Shown here piece by piece: positions 1 to 6,680 of a stretch of DNA of 27,112 nucleotides. Both the position numbers and the translations under genes were made by a program. This stretch comes from a virus. The stretch covers positions 1 to 27,112 of the IMG/VR virus record IMGVR_UViG_3300047483_000609; one strand, given 5' to 3'. The notes under the pieces were generated by a model, which was not told where the DNA came from, did no database searches, and saw nothing but the letters and a program-made list of their open reading frames with translations. Within the stretch, counting starts at the first letter, position 1, and each line of letters begins with the position of its first letter.

Positions 1-204
1 ACCTGGGGCTGTAAATACTATTACTATTCTATCACCTTCATTATAATTTTCAACTCTAGCAGTTTGATATAAAATAGAATGATTATCAGACCCGTATTTA
101 CCTAAATTTACTACATTATAATGATTTGATAAATAATCTACCCAGTGTGTTTCTGGTAAATCCCAATCTACAAAACTATCTCCACATATATAAATCTTTT
201 TCAT
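1..204 (-). CDS. SGNH/GDSL hydrolase-like protein, partial (C-terminus outside window)
   Basis: Sixty-eight codons read on the minus strand from an ATG at 204 to the window edge with no stop. The protein opens with MKKIYICGDSF: a short beta-strand followed by the GDS block that carries the nucleophilic serine (Ser10) of SGNH/GDSL esterases. A second glycine-containing segment, NLGKYGSDNHSI (about residues 33-44), resembles block II, and RIVIVFTAPG looks like the next core strand. Proteins of this type in tailed phages are often small cytosolic or virion-associated esterases of unknown substrate. The catalytic Asp-His block would lie beyond the window, so activity cannot be judged. It is divergently transcribed from the 59-aa gene at 292 and has a TATTTATA motif 19 nt before its start on its own strand, suggesting late expression. 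Family placement is fairly likely; the function is unknown. Confidence 0.62.
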   Translation of the reverse strand, partial: MKKIYICGDSFVDWDLPETHWVDYLSNHYNVVNLGKYGSDNHSILYQTARVENYNEGDRIVIVFTAPG

Positions 205-223
205 TTAAACATTAATTATTATA

Positions 224-231
224 TATAAATA
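224..231 (-). promoter_or_regulatory. Putative late promoter (TATTTATA, minus strand)
   Basis: On the minus strand the sequence reads TATTTATA and ends 19 nt before the ATG of the SGNH-like gene. The same octamer sits 18-23 nt before four + strand genes in this window. Seen on the + strand it is TATAAATA, the T4 late consensus, but there its spacing to the 292 gene (60 nt) is worse. Confidence 0.5.
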
Positions 232-260
232 TATAAAAAGTAGTTTTTTTGATATTCTAA

Positions 261-268
261 TATTTATA
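261..268 (+). promoter_or_regulatory. Putative late promoter (TATTTATA) before the 59-aa gene
   Basis: TATTTATA ends 23 nt before the ATG at 292, within an A/T-only context. It forms a divergent pair with the minus-strand copy at 224-231. It would drive the 292-1876 group, since no host-type TTTG/TAnnTTTG pair with correct spacing is visible here. Confidence 0.5.
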
Positions 269-291
269 AGTAACAAATAAAATATATAATT

Positions 292-471
292 ATGAAAGAC
301 GTGTATAAGCAAAAGATTGTGGATTTATTAAATTCAATCAACGGAAGAGTGGTTTTGATTGATAAAATGATTGATGGTCAAAAACAACCTAACCCACAAG
401 AAGCAAAACAATACATCAGAGAAATCCAAAAAGGTTTAGAACAAATAGACGAGTTTATCTCAATATCGTAA
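292..471 (+). CDS. Small helical hypothetical protein (59 aa)
   Basis: Fifty-nine codons from ATG 292 to TAA at 469-471, one base before the next ATG. The sequence is mostly charged and helix-forming (KQKIVDLLNSINGRVVLIDK, then PNPQEAKQYIREIQKGLEQI), with no cysteine, signal peptide or membrane segment. It therefore looks like a small cytosolic or virion-associated two-helix protein. The correctly placed TATTTATA promoter and tight coupling to the downstream membrane protein support a real gene. I do not recognise a named family. Confidence 0.72.
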   Translation: MKDVYKQKIVDLLNSINGRVVLIDKMIDGQKQPNPQEAKQYIREIQKGLEQIDEFISIS

Positions 472-472
472 A

Positions 473-1549
473 ATGAATTGGCTGAAATATTTGGTAGGAT
501 TATCAGCGATAATTGTTGCCGGATGTGCTGCTTATTTTTCGGTTACAGGTTTGGGCGTATTATTCGCCGGAGCATCTACATCGGTAATGATTATGGCAGG
601 TTCATTAGAACTTGCTAAGTTAGTTGCTGCAACTTACTTAAAACAAACGTGGGATGAAATTAAAGGATTTAACAAATGGTATTTAACTATATCAGTTGGT
701 ATTCTTATGATGATTACATCCGCAGGTATTTTTGGATATTTATCAAATGCATTCCAACAACAAAATTTAGCATTACAACAAGTTGATAGAGAGATTTTAG
801 TTCATTCAACAAAAATAGAACAAAACACAAATCAAATTACGCAACTCTCTACACAAATTACCGAATTCAATTCTAATCAAGGTAAAATCATAGATGGTGG
901 TAAAGTGAACTCACGTTTATTACGTTCCATTGATAATAGAGATAAACAAATCTCCAAACTAAATGATAAGATTGCTAAACTCCAAGAAGATAATGCAAAG
1001 GAAAATGATGAAATCAACAAAATCAAAACTAACAATTTGGGTTTAGAAAAAGAGGTTGGTGGATTTAGATTTGTTGCTGAAGCATTTGGTTTAGAATTAA
1101 ATACGGTCGTTAAGTTCTTCATCTTCATTATTGTAATTGTATTTGACCCCCTTGCAGTTGCACTTATCATTGCATTTAATGGATTGATTGGTAAGAAAAA
1201 TATGTATGGTGAATCCGAATCCTTAGTGGAAAAAAATTACCAAATTTACGAAGATAGTGGAAAAAATTCTCCAAAAGAAGAAGAAATTCCTATTATAGTA
1301 GAAAATAATCCACAAACATTTGATGAAGCAGATTTAAATAAAGATGGTGTTATAACCGAAGAAGAACTTAGAGAGTGGTATGAAAAAGATGGATGGAAAG
1401 ACCCATATCAGGGTAAATCATATTTTACTCACCCGTGGTTTGATTGGAAAAAGAAAGAACGTTGGGTAAACGATAGAGAGGCTATAAATTATTGGATAAA
1501 TAATGAAGGTGGTAATCATAATGCATTAAAAGAATTACAAAAAAAATAA
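473..1549 (+). CDS. Multi-pass membrane coiled-coil protein with an EF-hand loop
   Basis: 358 aa. Three hydrophobic segments lie near the N-terminus (about residues 4-22, 25-45 and 69-91). A long polar coiled coil follows (about 95-195, rich in Gln, Asn, Lys and Glu with heptad-like spacing), then a fourth hydrophobic segment (about 212-240). The C-terminal tail is soluble and contains a canonical 12-residue EF-hand loop, DLNKDGVITEEE at 287-298. Its Asp/Asn/Asp ligands are at 287, 289 and 291, the Gly at 292, and the acidic position 12 is E298. The tail after it is aromatic and charged (HPWFDWKKKERW). The architecture implies an inner-membrane protein holding a coiled coil, with a possible Ca2+-responsive tail. 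It sits in a putatively late group between a 59-aa gene and an Fe-S carrier gene, with 3 nt to the latter. The function is unknown; a holin-like or envelope-remodelling role is only speculation. Confidence 0.78.
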   Translation: MNWLKYLVGLSAIIVAGCAAYFSVTGLGVLFAGASTSVMIMAGSLELAKLVAATYLKQTWDEIKGFNKWYLTISVGILMMITSAGIFGYLSNAFQQQNLALQQVDREILVHSTKIEQNTNQITQLSTQITEFNSNQGKIIDGGKVNSRLLRSIDNRDKQISKLNDKIAKLQEDNAKENDEINKIKTNNLGLEKEVGGFRFVAEAFGLELNTVVKFFIFIIVIVFDPLAVALIIAFNGLIGKKNMYGESESLVEKNYQIYEDSGKNSPKEEEIPIIVENNPQTFDEADLNKDGVITEEELREWYEKDGWKDPYQGKSYFTHPWFDWKKKERWVNDREAINYWINNEGGNHNALKELQKK

Positions 1550-1552
1550 ATT

Positions 1553-1876
1553 ATGGTGACAGTATCAGAATCTGCTGCTAAAAAGTTAAGTAATCTTATA
1601 GAAGAAAGTGGATTTACAACTCCATATGTTAGAGTTGCAGTTAAGGGAGGTGGATGTAGTGGATTATCTTATGATTTATCGTTTGATACTGAACAACATC
1701 CGACCGATACTTTATCAGAAGATAAAGGTGTAAAAATCCTAATAGATAATAAATCTTTGTTATATCTAATTGGTACGGAACTCAATTTTTCCGATGGTTT
1801 AAACGGAAAGGGGTTTGAATTCATAAATCCAAATGCAAGTAGAACTTGTGGTTGTGGGGAAAGTTTTTCCCTATAA
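1553..1876 (+). CDS. A-type iron-sulfur cluster carrier (IscA/ErpA/HesB family)
   Basis: 107 aa, the usual length for an A-type Fe-S carrier. The hallmark cysteines are present: Cys35 in GGGCSGLSYDL, and Cys99 and Cys101 in RTCGCGESFSL. These three ligands bind a [2Fe-2S]/[4Fe-4S] cluster for delivery to apoproteins. The N-terminal VTVSESAAKKLSNLI matches the family helix. HesB-like genes are known auxiliary genes of marine T4-like phages. The gene ends the group that starts at 292 and is followed by a host-type promoter for the next operon. It may support maturation of host or phage Fe-S enzymes. ErpA versus IscA cannot be decided from sequence alone. Confidence 0.9.
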   Translation: MVTVSESAAKKLSNLIEESGFTTPYVRVAVKGGGCSGLSYDLSFDTEQHPTDTLSEDKGVKILIDNKSLLYLIGTELNFSDGLNGKGFEFINPNASRTCGCGESFSL

Positions 1877-1878
1877 AA

Positions 1879-1910
1879 TTTGGTAATATCAGATATTTTT
1901 CGTATATTTG
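1879..1910 (+). promoter_or_regulatory. Bacteroidota-type promoter (TTTG-N20-TATATTTG) for the uvsE operon
   Basis: TTTG at 1879-1882, exactly 20 nt, then TATATTTG at 1903-1910, a perfect match to the -7 TAnnTTTG. The element TTCG directly precedes the -7 box, as in the three other copies (4337, 7634, 12703). The ATG at 1930 follows after 19 nt, giving a short leader. Confidence 0.8.
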
Positions 1911-1929
1911 GTATATAAAAAGATAAGAT

Positions 1930-2829
1930 ATGAATTTAGGTTACGCATGTATCAATATGACATTAGGAGAACAAAGTCCTAAAATTACTACCAATCGTAG
2001 TATGGTTAAAAAAACCTTTGCACAGAAAGGTCTTCCTTACGCTTCCGAACTAGCATTACAAAATGTACGCGATTTATTTGAGATTATCAAATGGAACGTA
2101 AAATCTAACATCAAAGTATTTCGTGTATCATCTGATATATTCCCGTGGGGTAGTGAATACAACTTAGAAGATTTACCTGATTACACTAAAATTTCAAATA
2201 TCTTAAAAGGTTGTGGAACTTATGCCAAAGAAAATGGGTTACGAATTACATCACATCCTGGTCCTTTTAATGTATTAGTTTCACCAAACGAAAACGTAGT
2301 TCAAAATACTATTAAAGATTTAGAGTTACATGGTAAATTGTTTGATATGATGGGATTATCTCTAACTCCTTACAATAAGATTAATATCCATTGTAATGGT
2401 GTTTACGGAGATAAACAATCTGCGTTGGATAGATTTATCACCAACTACAAAAGACTCTCACAATCGGTTCAAAAACGTTTAACAATTGAGAATGATGATA
2501 AGGCATCGATGTATTCGGTAGATGATTTAGTTTACGTTCATAATAAGATTGGTATTCCAATTGTGTTCGATTATCATCATCATCAATTTTGTACAGGTGG
2601 TTTAACCGAAGAAGAGGCGTTAATCAAAGCAGTATCAACTTGGCCTAAGGATATTAAACCAATCGTTCATTATTCAGAATCAAAGGCATTACATGAAAAT
2701 GATACAAAACAAAAACCACAAGCCCATTCAGATTACATCAACTCATTACCTAACACATATGGTTTAGATATTGACGTTATGGTGGAGGCCAAAGCCAAAG
2801 AGTTAGCAATATTACCTTTTATTAAATAA
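1930..2829 (+). CDS. uvsE: UV damage endonuclease (UvsE/UvdE family)
   Basis: 299 aa, typical for bacterial UvsE. This TIM-barrel nuclease nicks DNA 5' of UV photoproducts and starts alternative excision repair. It opens with NLGYACINMTL, the family start. The barrel shows the expected metal and active-site residues in order: FRVSSDIFPWGS (64-75), SHPGP (108-112, His109), INIHCNG (151-157, His154), LTIENDD (184-190, Glu187), FDYHHHQF (213-220, Asp214 and histidines), IVHYSE (245-250, His247), QAHSDY (264-269, His266) and VMVEAKAKE (283-291, Glu286). It is the first gene after a host-type promoter, followed by a 39-aa membrane protein and the helicase, and so belongs to an early DNA-repair group. 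It appears complete. Confidence 0.93.
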   Translation: MNLGYACINMTLGEQSPKITTNRSMVKKTFAQKGLPYASELALQNVRDLFEIIKWNVKSNIKVFRVSSDIFPWGSEYNLEDLPDYTKISNILKGCGTYAKENGLRITSHPGPFNVLVSPNENVVQNTIKDLELHGKLFDMMGLSLTPYNKINIHCNGVYGDKQSALDRFITNYKRLSQSVQKRLTIENDDKASMYSVDDLVYVHNKIGIPIVFDYHHHQFCTGGLTEEEALIKAVSTWPKDIKPIVHYSESKALHENDTKQKPQAHSDYINSLPNTYGLDIDVMVEAKAKELAILPFIK

Positions 2830-2830
2830 T

Positions 2831-2950
2831 ATGGAAAATCAAGGAAAAACAAAACAACAAGTGGAGGATTCAAAAAATTTTGTATCCATTAGTGTAATCG
2901 GAGCAATTATTACATTATTGGCTATAGTTTTGGTTGAATTATTTTTTTAG
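2831..2950 (+). CDS. Small single-pass membrane protein (39 aa)
   Basis: Thirty-nine codons, from ATG one base after the uvsE stop to TAG at 2948-2950, with the helicase ATG immediately next. The N-terminal half is polar and charged (MENQGKTKQQVEDSKNF). The C-terminal half, about residues 18-38, is a continuous hydrophobic helix ending ELFF. It is a predicted N-in or tail-anchored membrane peptide. Perfect packing between two genes supports translation. No family is recognised; small early membrane proteins in phages often modify host envelope functions, but nothing specific is shown here. Confidence 0.68.
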   Translation: MENQGKTKQQVEDSKNFVSISVIGAIITLLAIVLVELFF

Positions 2951-4336
2951 ATGAAATTAAGAGATTATCAAATAGAACCAGTTGCCGTTGGTATTGAATA
3001 TTTTAATACTCCCAAAATGGCTCCTTCGATTATCGTTGCACCTACTGCATTCGGTAAATCAATCGTTATTGCCCATATCGCACAAGGTATTGGTGAAAAG
3101 GTGTTAGTAATTCAACCTTCAAAAGAATTATTAGAACAAAACTATAACAAACTTATTACGTTAGGTGGTTCTGCATCAATTTATTCGGCATCGATGGGTG
3201 AGAAAGAGATTGGTGATATTACTTATGCAACGATAGGTTCAATTATCAGTATTGCTTGGAAATTCAAACAATTAGGTATTACTAAGGTTATTATAGATGA
3301 GTGTGACCGATACCCACGTGATAAGAGTGGTCAATTAAGAAAGTTCATTGATGCACTTAAAGCAACTCACGTTTTAGGTTTAACAGCAACTCCCTTAAAA
3401 TTACAAACTAATATGGGTGAAACTGGTCCTTACTCTAAGTTAGTAATGTTGACCAATCGTTCTAAACATGGAACATTTTTCAAACATATAATTCATGTTT
3501 CCCAAATTCAAGATATAGTTGATATGGGATTTTGGACTCCGTTAGAATATCAATCATATGATTTTGATACCGGAGCATTGGTGTATAATTCAACTGGTGC
3601 TGAATATACCAACGATTCTATTGCACGTGCATATGAGAATCAAAACTTACAAGATAAAATTGTTAAAAAGGTTCACGAACTTTACGAAAGAAAATCTATA
3701 TTAGTTGCAGTTCCAACAATCGAACAAGCAACAATACTTGCAGGTAAAATTCCATCTGCAGCAGTAGTACATGGAGAAACACCAACTGCAGAACGTAATC
3801 GTATCATCGAAGAGTTCCGTTCACAAAAAATTAGAGTTATTGTTCAAGTGAATGTATTGACAGTAGGATTCGATTATCCAGAATTAGATTGTTTGATTAC
3901 CGCAAGACCAACTGCATCTATCTCATGGTGGTACCAGTTTGTTGGTAGAGGAACTCGTATTCATAATAACAAAAAAGATTGTTTAGTTGTGGATTTTGTA
4001 GGTTCATTAGAAAAGTTTGGTAAAGTTGAAGCACTTTATTACAAAGAAGATAATGAAGGTATTTGGGAATTATATGGTGAGAATAAAAAGAAAATCACAG
4101 GTATTCCAATGCACGAAATTGGTATTCACTTAGAAGGTGGAATCAATCTTGCAGAACAACGTAACGCAGAAGGTGAGATTGAAAAAGTATATATGACATT
4201 TGGTAAGTATAAAAACAAACCAGTTGCATCTATTCCACCATACTATCGAAAGTGGTTATTGGATAATATAAATTGGAATCCATATAACGTAAAAATTAAA
4301 AATGAAATTATTAGGTTAGAACAACTGAAAAAATAA
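2951..4336 (+). CDS. uvsW: Superfamily 2 DNA/RNA helicase (UvsW-like)
   Basis: 461 aa with both RecA-like lobes of an SF2 helicase. Visible motifs are a Q-like RDYQIEPV (4-11), motif I PTAFGKS (31-37), motif II DECD (116-119), motif III LTATP (144-148), motif IV-like VVHGETPTAERNRIIEEF (272-289), motif V NVLTVGFDYP (301-310) and motif VI QFVGRGTRI (329-337). T4 UvsW unwinds branched intermediates and R-loops and helps shift replication initiation. Family and size fit, though the T4 N-terminal domain is absent because the protein starts at the Q motif. After residue 410 there is a separate short module (YMTFGKYKNKPVASIPPYY, then WLLDNI) resembling DUF3820. It abuts the 39-aa gene and ends the uvsE operon. 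The gene symbol is by similarity. Confidence 0.88.
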   Translation: MKLRDYQIEPVAVGIEYFNTPKMAPSIIVAPTAFGKSIVIAHIAQGIGEKVLVIQPSKELLEQNYNKLITLGGSASIYSASMGEKEIGDITYATIGSIISIAWKFKQLGITKVIIDECDRYPRDKSGQLRKFIDALKATHVLGLTATPLKLQTNMGETGPYSKLVMLTNRSKHGTFFKHIIHVSQIQDIVDMGFWTPLEYQSYDFDTGALVYNSTGAEYTNDSIARAYENQNLQDKIVKKVHELYERKSILVAVPTIEQATILAGKIPSAAVVHGETPTAERNRIIEEFRSQKIRVIVQVNVLTVGFDYPELDCLITARPTASISWWYQFVGRGTRIHNNKKDCLVVDFVGSLEKFGKVEALYYKEDNEGIWELYGENKKKITGIPMHEIGIHLEGGINLAEQRNAEGEIEKVYMTFGKYKNKPVASIPPYYRKWLLDNINWNPYNVKIKNEIIRLEQLKK

Positions 4337-4368
4337 TTTGGAAATATAATAAATTATTCGTATCTTTA
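4337..4368 (+). promoter_or_regulatory. Bacteroidota-type promoter (TTTG-N20-TATCTTTA) of the thyA-metK operon
   Basis: TTTG at 4337-4340 begins right after the helicase stop. A 20-nt spacer ending in TTCG leads to TATCTTTA at 4361-4368. The next ATG is at 4374, only 5 nt after the -7 box, so transcription would start at or almost at the start codon. Confidence 0.75.
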
Positions 4369-4373
4369 ATATA

Positions 4374-4658
4374 ATGAAAAAAGCATTATTAGTACTGATG
4401 TTATTGGGAGTGATGGCATTAGAGGGGAAACCCAAATATCGAATTGAGACTTGGATTGATAATGGAACTCGTTATTATCTACCACAAAAGAAAGTATGGT
4501 ATAGAACAAACTATTTTACTTTACCGATTAAAGTATGGCAAAGTGGAGCATTTCCATTTCAACATCAATCACATGCAGAAGAAATTATCCAAAATTGGAA
4601 AATGGATTATCAGGCTAAATTAGATTATAGACGTTCTGAATTTATAGAAATTAAATAA
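4374..4658 (+). CDS. Small secreted or periplasmic hypothetical protein
   Basis: 94 aa. The N-terminus MKKALLVLMLLGVMALEGK is a typical short signal peptide: two lysines, a hydrophobic core, then a small polar region, with cleavage likely around residues 16-19. No lipobox cysteine is present. The remainder is aromatic and basic (WIDNGTRYYLP, KVWYRTNYFTLP), ending in a helical Glu/Gln/Lys segment. It is the first gene after promoter 4337-4368, with the next gene 1 nt away. If translation began at Met9 or Met14 instead, the signal peptide would be lost. Early expression plus export suggests an envelope-directed protein. No family is recognised. Confidence 0.66.
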   Translation: MKKALLVLMLLGVMALEGKPKYRIETWIDNGTRYYLPQKKVWYRTNYFTLPIKVWQSGAFPFQHQSHAEEIIQNWKMDYQAKLDYRRSEFIEIK

Positions 4659-4659
4659 T

Positions 4660-5067
4660 ATGATAAAACGTTACTTAAATTATTACTTTGACTATTGGCC
4701 AATTGTAATACCATTTTTAATTATTTTTGCTATAGCATGGGGATTGAGTACAAATAAAACTACTGAAAAAACGATTCTTAATCTTAATTTACAAGATTAT
4801 GAAAATCAAGTTTTAAAAACCGATTCGTTACAAAATGTAGTAGATTCATTACAAGCAGAATTAAAATTTCAAGCAGATGGATTTGATAGTAGAGAAAGTA
4901 GGTATGAAGATGTTATAGGTGAATATGAAATTGGATTATCTTACTTAAAAGATTATCATCCAAAAGCATATAATGATTTCCATCGTATCATTGGAATGCG
5001 AGAAAAATATAGTAGAGAATTGGATAGAGAAAATAAACAAAGATTAAACCAATATAAAACAAAATAA
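4660..5067 (+). CDS. Membrane-anchored coiled-coil hypothetical protein
   Basis: 135 aa. A short basic N-terminus (MIKRYLNYY) precedes one hydrophobic helix (about residues 12-30), so an N-in, C-out anchor is likely. Residues about 35-75 have a coiled-coil pattern (LQDYENQVLKTDSLQNVVDS). The C-terminal third is strongly charged (MREKYSRELDRENKQRLNQ). The layout is reminiscent of an inner-membrane spanin, but the upstream gene lacks a lipobox and the promoter is early-type, so that reading is not supported. It is cotranscribed with the signal-peptide protein upstream and the WYL_2-like gene downstream. Function unknown. Confidence 0.68.
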   Translation: MIKRYLNYYFDYWPIVIPFLIIFAIAWGLSTNKTTEKTILNLNLQDYENQVLKTDSLQNVVDSLQAELKFQADGFDSRESRYEDVIGEYEIGLSYLKDYHPKAYNDFHRIIGMREKYSRELDRENKQRLNQYKTK

Positions 5068-5068
5068 G

Positions 5069-5338
5069 ATGTTAGAAATTACAAAAGATGAGTTAGTAGA
5101 AAAATTGTTAGTAGAAGAAGTATCCGTAACGTTTACAAAAGCAGATGGAACTGATAGAACTATGTTATGCACTAAACAATTCAGTAAAATCCCACAAGAG
5201 TTTCATCCTAAAACTGATAAGGTTGTTAAATTAGATGAAAACGGAAATGTAATCGAAACTGATTTAATTTCAGTTTGGGATTTAGAAAAACAAGGTTGGA
5301 GAAGTTTTAATTTTAGTAAAGTAAAAGAAATTGCTTAA
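5069..5338 (+). CDS. WYL_2-like (Sm/SH3-type beta-barrel) small phage protein
   Basis: 89 aa. The pattern VTFTKADGTDRTMLCT (19-34), followed by a Pro-rich turn and ending ISVWDLEKQGWRSFNFSKV (67-85), is characteristic of the small phage family with an Sm-like SH3 beta-barrel fold (DUF2693/WYL_2), common in T4-like phages. The family is thought to bind nucleic acid or small ligands, but no function is established. The stop codon overlaps the thyA start (TAATG), implying translational coupling with thymidylate synthase. Assignment rests on motif recognition and is moderately sure. Confidence 0.66.
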   Translation: MLEITKDELVEKLLVEEVSVTFTKADGTDRTMLCTKQFSKIPQEFHPKTDKVVKLDENGNVIETDLISVWDLEKQGWRSFNFSKVKEIA

Positions 5339-6432
5339 TGAATACGATAGACAAAAAGTATCAGGACTTATTACAAGACATTTTAGATAATGGTGTAGAG
5401 AAAAAAGATAGAACCGGAACTGGTACTATATCGGTATTTGGTAGACAAATCCGTCACAAAATGTCACAAGGTTTCCCTTTACTTACTACAAAGAAGATGG
5501 CATGGAAAACTATGGTGACAGAACTATTATGGTTTTTAAGAGGTGATACTAACATTAAGTTCTTGTTAGATTACGATTGTCATATTTGGGATGGTGATGC
5601 GTATAAAGTTCACTTACATAATGCTCCAATTGGTCACAAAGAGTATTTGACAAAAGAAGAGTTCATTCGTAACATAAAAATCGATAAAGAGTTTGCAAAA
5701 GTGTGGGGTGATTTAGGACCAATCTATGGTAAGCAATGGAGAAGTTGGAAACGAAATACAACACGCGATGAAAAAATAGTTGAGCCGGGTGTTTATACAA
5801 AACAACTAGACCAAATCCAAAACTTAATCGATGAACTCAAAACAAACCCAGATAGTAGAAGACTTATGGTAAGTGCTTGGAATGTAGGTGAGTTAGACCA
5901 AATGGTGCTTCCACCTTGCCATTATGGATTTCAAATTTATACGAGAGAATTAAGTTTAGAAGAAAGAGAGAATTATTTTGTTGAAAATATATTAGGTCGT
6001 TCTTTCATAAGAGAAGAAGGATACAAAGTTTTGGACAAATACAATACACCTAAACGAGCAATCTCTCTAATGTGGAATCAACGAAGTGTAGATACATTTT
6101 TAGGATTACCATTTAATATTGCATCTTATGGATTACTATTGGAGATTATTGCAAAGGAAGTAAATATGATACCTGATGAATTGATTGGTAATTTAGGAGA
6201 TGTTCATTTGTATTCTAATCATATTGAACAAGCCAACGAGCAAATCAATAGAGAACCATTTGATTTACCAACGATTAATATAACCGAAAGAAATTGGTAT
6301 TTACATGAAAAAGTAAAAGAACATTTAGGTCCTAAAACTTTTAGTGAAAAGATTTTAAGTTATAGACCGGATTGTTTTGAATTACAAAATTATCAATCAC
6401 ACCCAAAGATTAAAGCACCTTTAAGTAATTAG
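5338..6432 (+). CDS. thyA: Thymidylate synthase (ThyA family)
   Basis: 364 aa, longer than the roughly 264-aa E. coli enzyme because of insertions around residues 85-120 and 203-240. Family residues are intact: RTGTGT (25-30), ELLWFLRGDTN (62-72), GPIYGKQWR (127-135), SRRLMVSAWN (173-182), the catalytic Cys194 in LPPCHYGFQ, LGLPFNIASYGLL (255-267) with the uracil-reading Asn260, GDVHLYSNH (287-295), and a C-terminal HPKIKAPLSN. The enzyme makes dTMP from dUMP and methylene-tetrahydrofolate. Asn at 260, not Asp, argues for a dUMP rather than dCMP substrate. A dUMP hydroxymethylase of the same fold cannot be excluded. It overlaps the stop of the WYL_2-like gene by 1 nt and precedes a small basic gene and metK in one operon. 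Confidence 0.93.
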   Translation: MNTIDKKYQDLLQDILDNGVEKKDRTGTGTISVFGRQIRHKMSQGFPLLTTKKMAWKTMVTELLWFLRGDTNIKFLLDYDCHIWDGDAYKVHLHNAPIGHKEYLTKEEFIRNIKIDKEFAKVWGDLGPIYGKQWRSWKRNTTRDEKIVEPGVYTKQLDQIQNLIDELKTNPDSRRLMVSAWNVGELDQMVLPPCHYGFQIYTRELSLEERENYFVENILGRSFIREEGYKVLDKYNTPKRAISLMWNQRSVDTFLGLPFNIASYGLLLEIIAKEVNMIPDELIGNLGDVHLYSNHIEQANEQINREPFDLPTINITERNWYLHEKVKEHLGPKTFSEKILSYRPDCFELQNYQSHPKIKAPLSN

Positions 6433-6434
6433 TT

Positions 6435-6680
6435 ATGGCAAAAAGACCAGAACCATCTATGAAAGATAAACCAACTAAATTTGAATACACTTATGAAGAT
6501 GATGAGTGTATTTCTATTTGGAAGTATGATAAGAAAAAATTTCCAAATGGTCCAATCTCCGTAGAATATAAATGGAAACCTGCATTTACTGCTCGATTAA
6601 AAGAAATTCAAAAACAAGAAAAAGCAGCAAAGAAAGTTAAAACTAAAACTAACGAAAAAACGTTAAGTAAATTTAAATGA
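6435..6680 (+). CDS. Small basic hypothetical protein (81 aa)
   Basis: 81 aa with a Lys-rich, low-complexity C-terminal tail (QKQEKAAKKVKTKTNEKT) after a more ordered part containing aromatic residues (EYTYEDDECISIWKYDKK, VEYKWKPAF). The charge pattern suggests nucleic-acid binding, but no motif confirms it. It sits 2 nt after thyA and overlaps the metK start by 4 nt (ATGA), so it is translationally coupled to both. No family is recognised. Confidence 0.68.
   Translation: MAKRPEPSMKDKPTKFEYTYEDDECISIWKYDKKKFPNGPISVEYKWKPAFTARLKEIQKQEKAAKKVKTKTNEKTLSKFK

Noticed and set aside
224-231. T4-type late promoter TATAAATA on the + strand
   Set aside because: It is 60 nt from the + strand start. Read on the minus strand it is TATTTATA, 19 nt before the divergent gene, matching the other copies.
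877-1170. Minus-strand open frame opposite the EF-hand membrane protein
   Set aside because: Antisense to a convincing coding region, with a biased Ser/Leu/Lys composition typical of shadow frames.
4374-5067. Spanin pair
   Set aside because: The membrane-anchored coiled-coil protein resembles an inner-membrane spanin, but its partner has no lipobox cysteine, the gene order is reversed, and the promoter is early-type.
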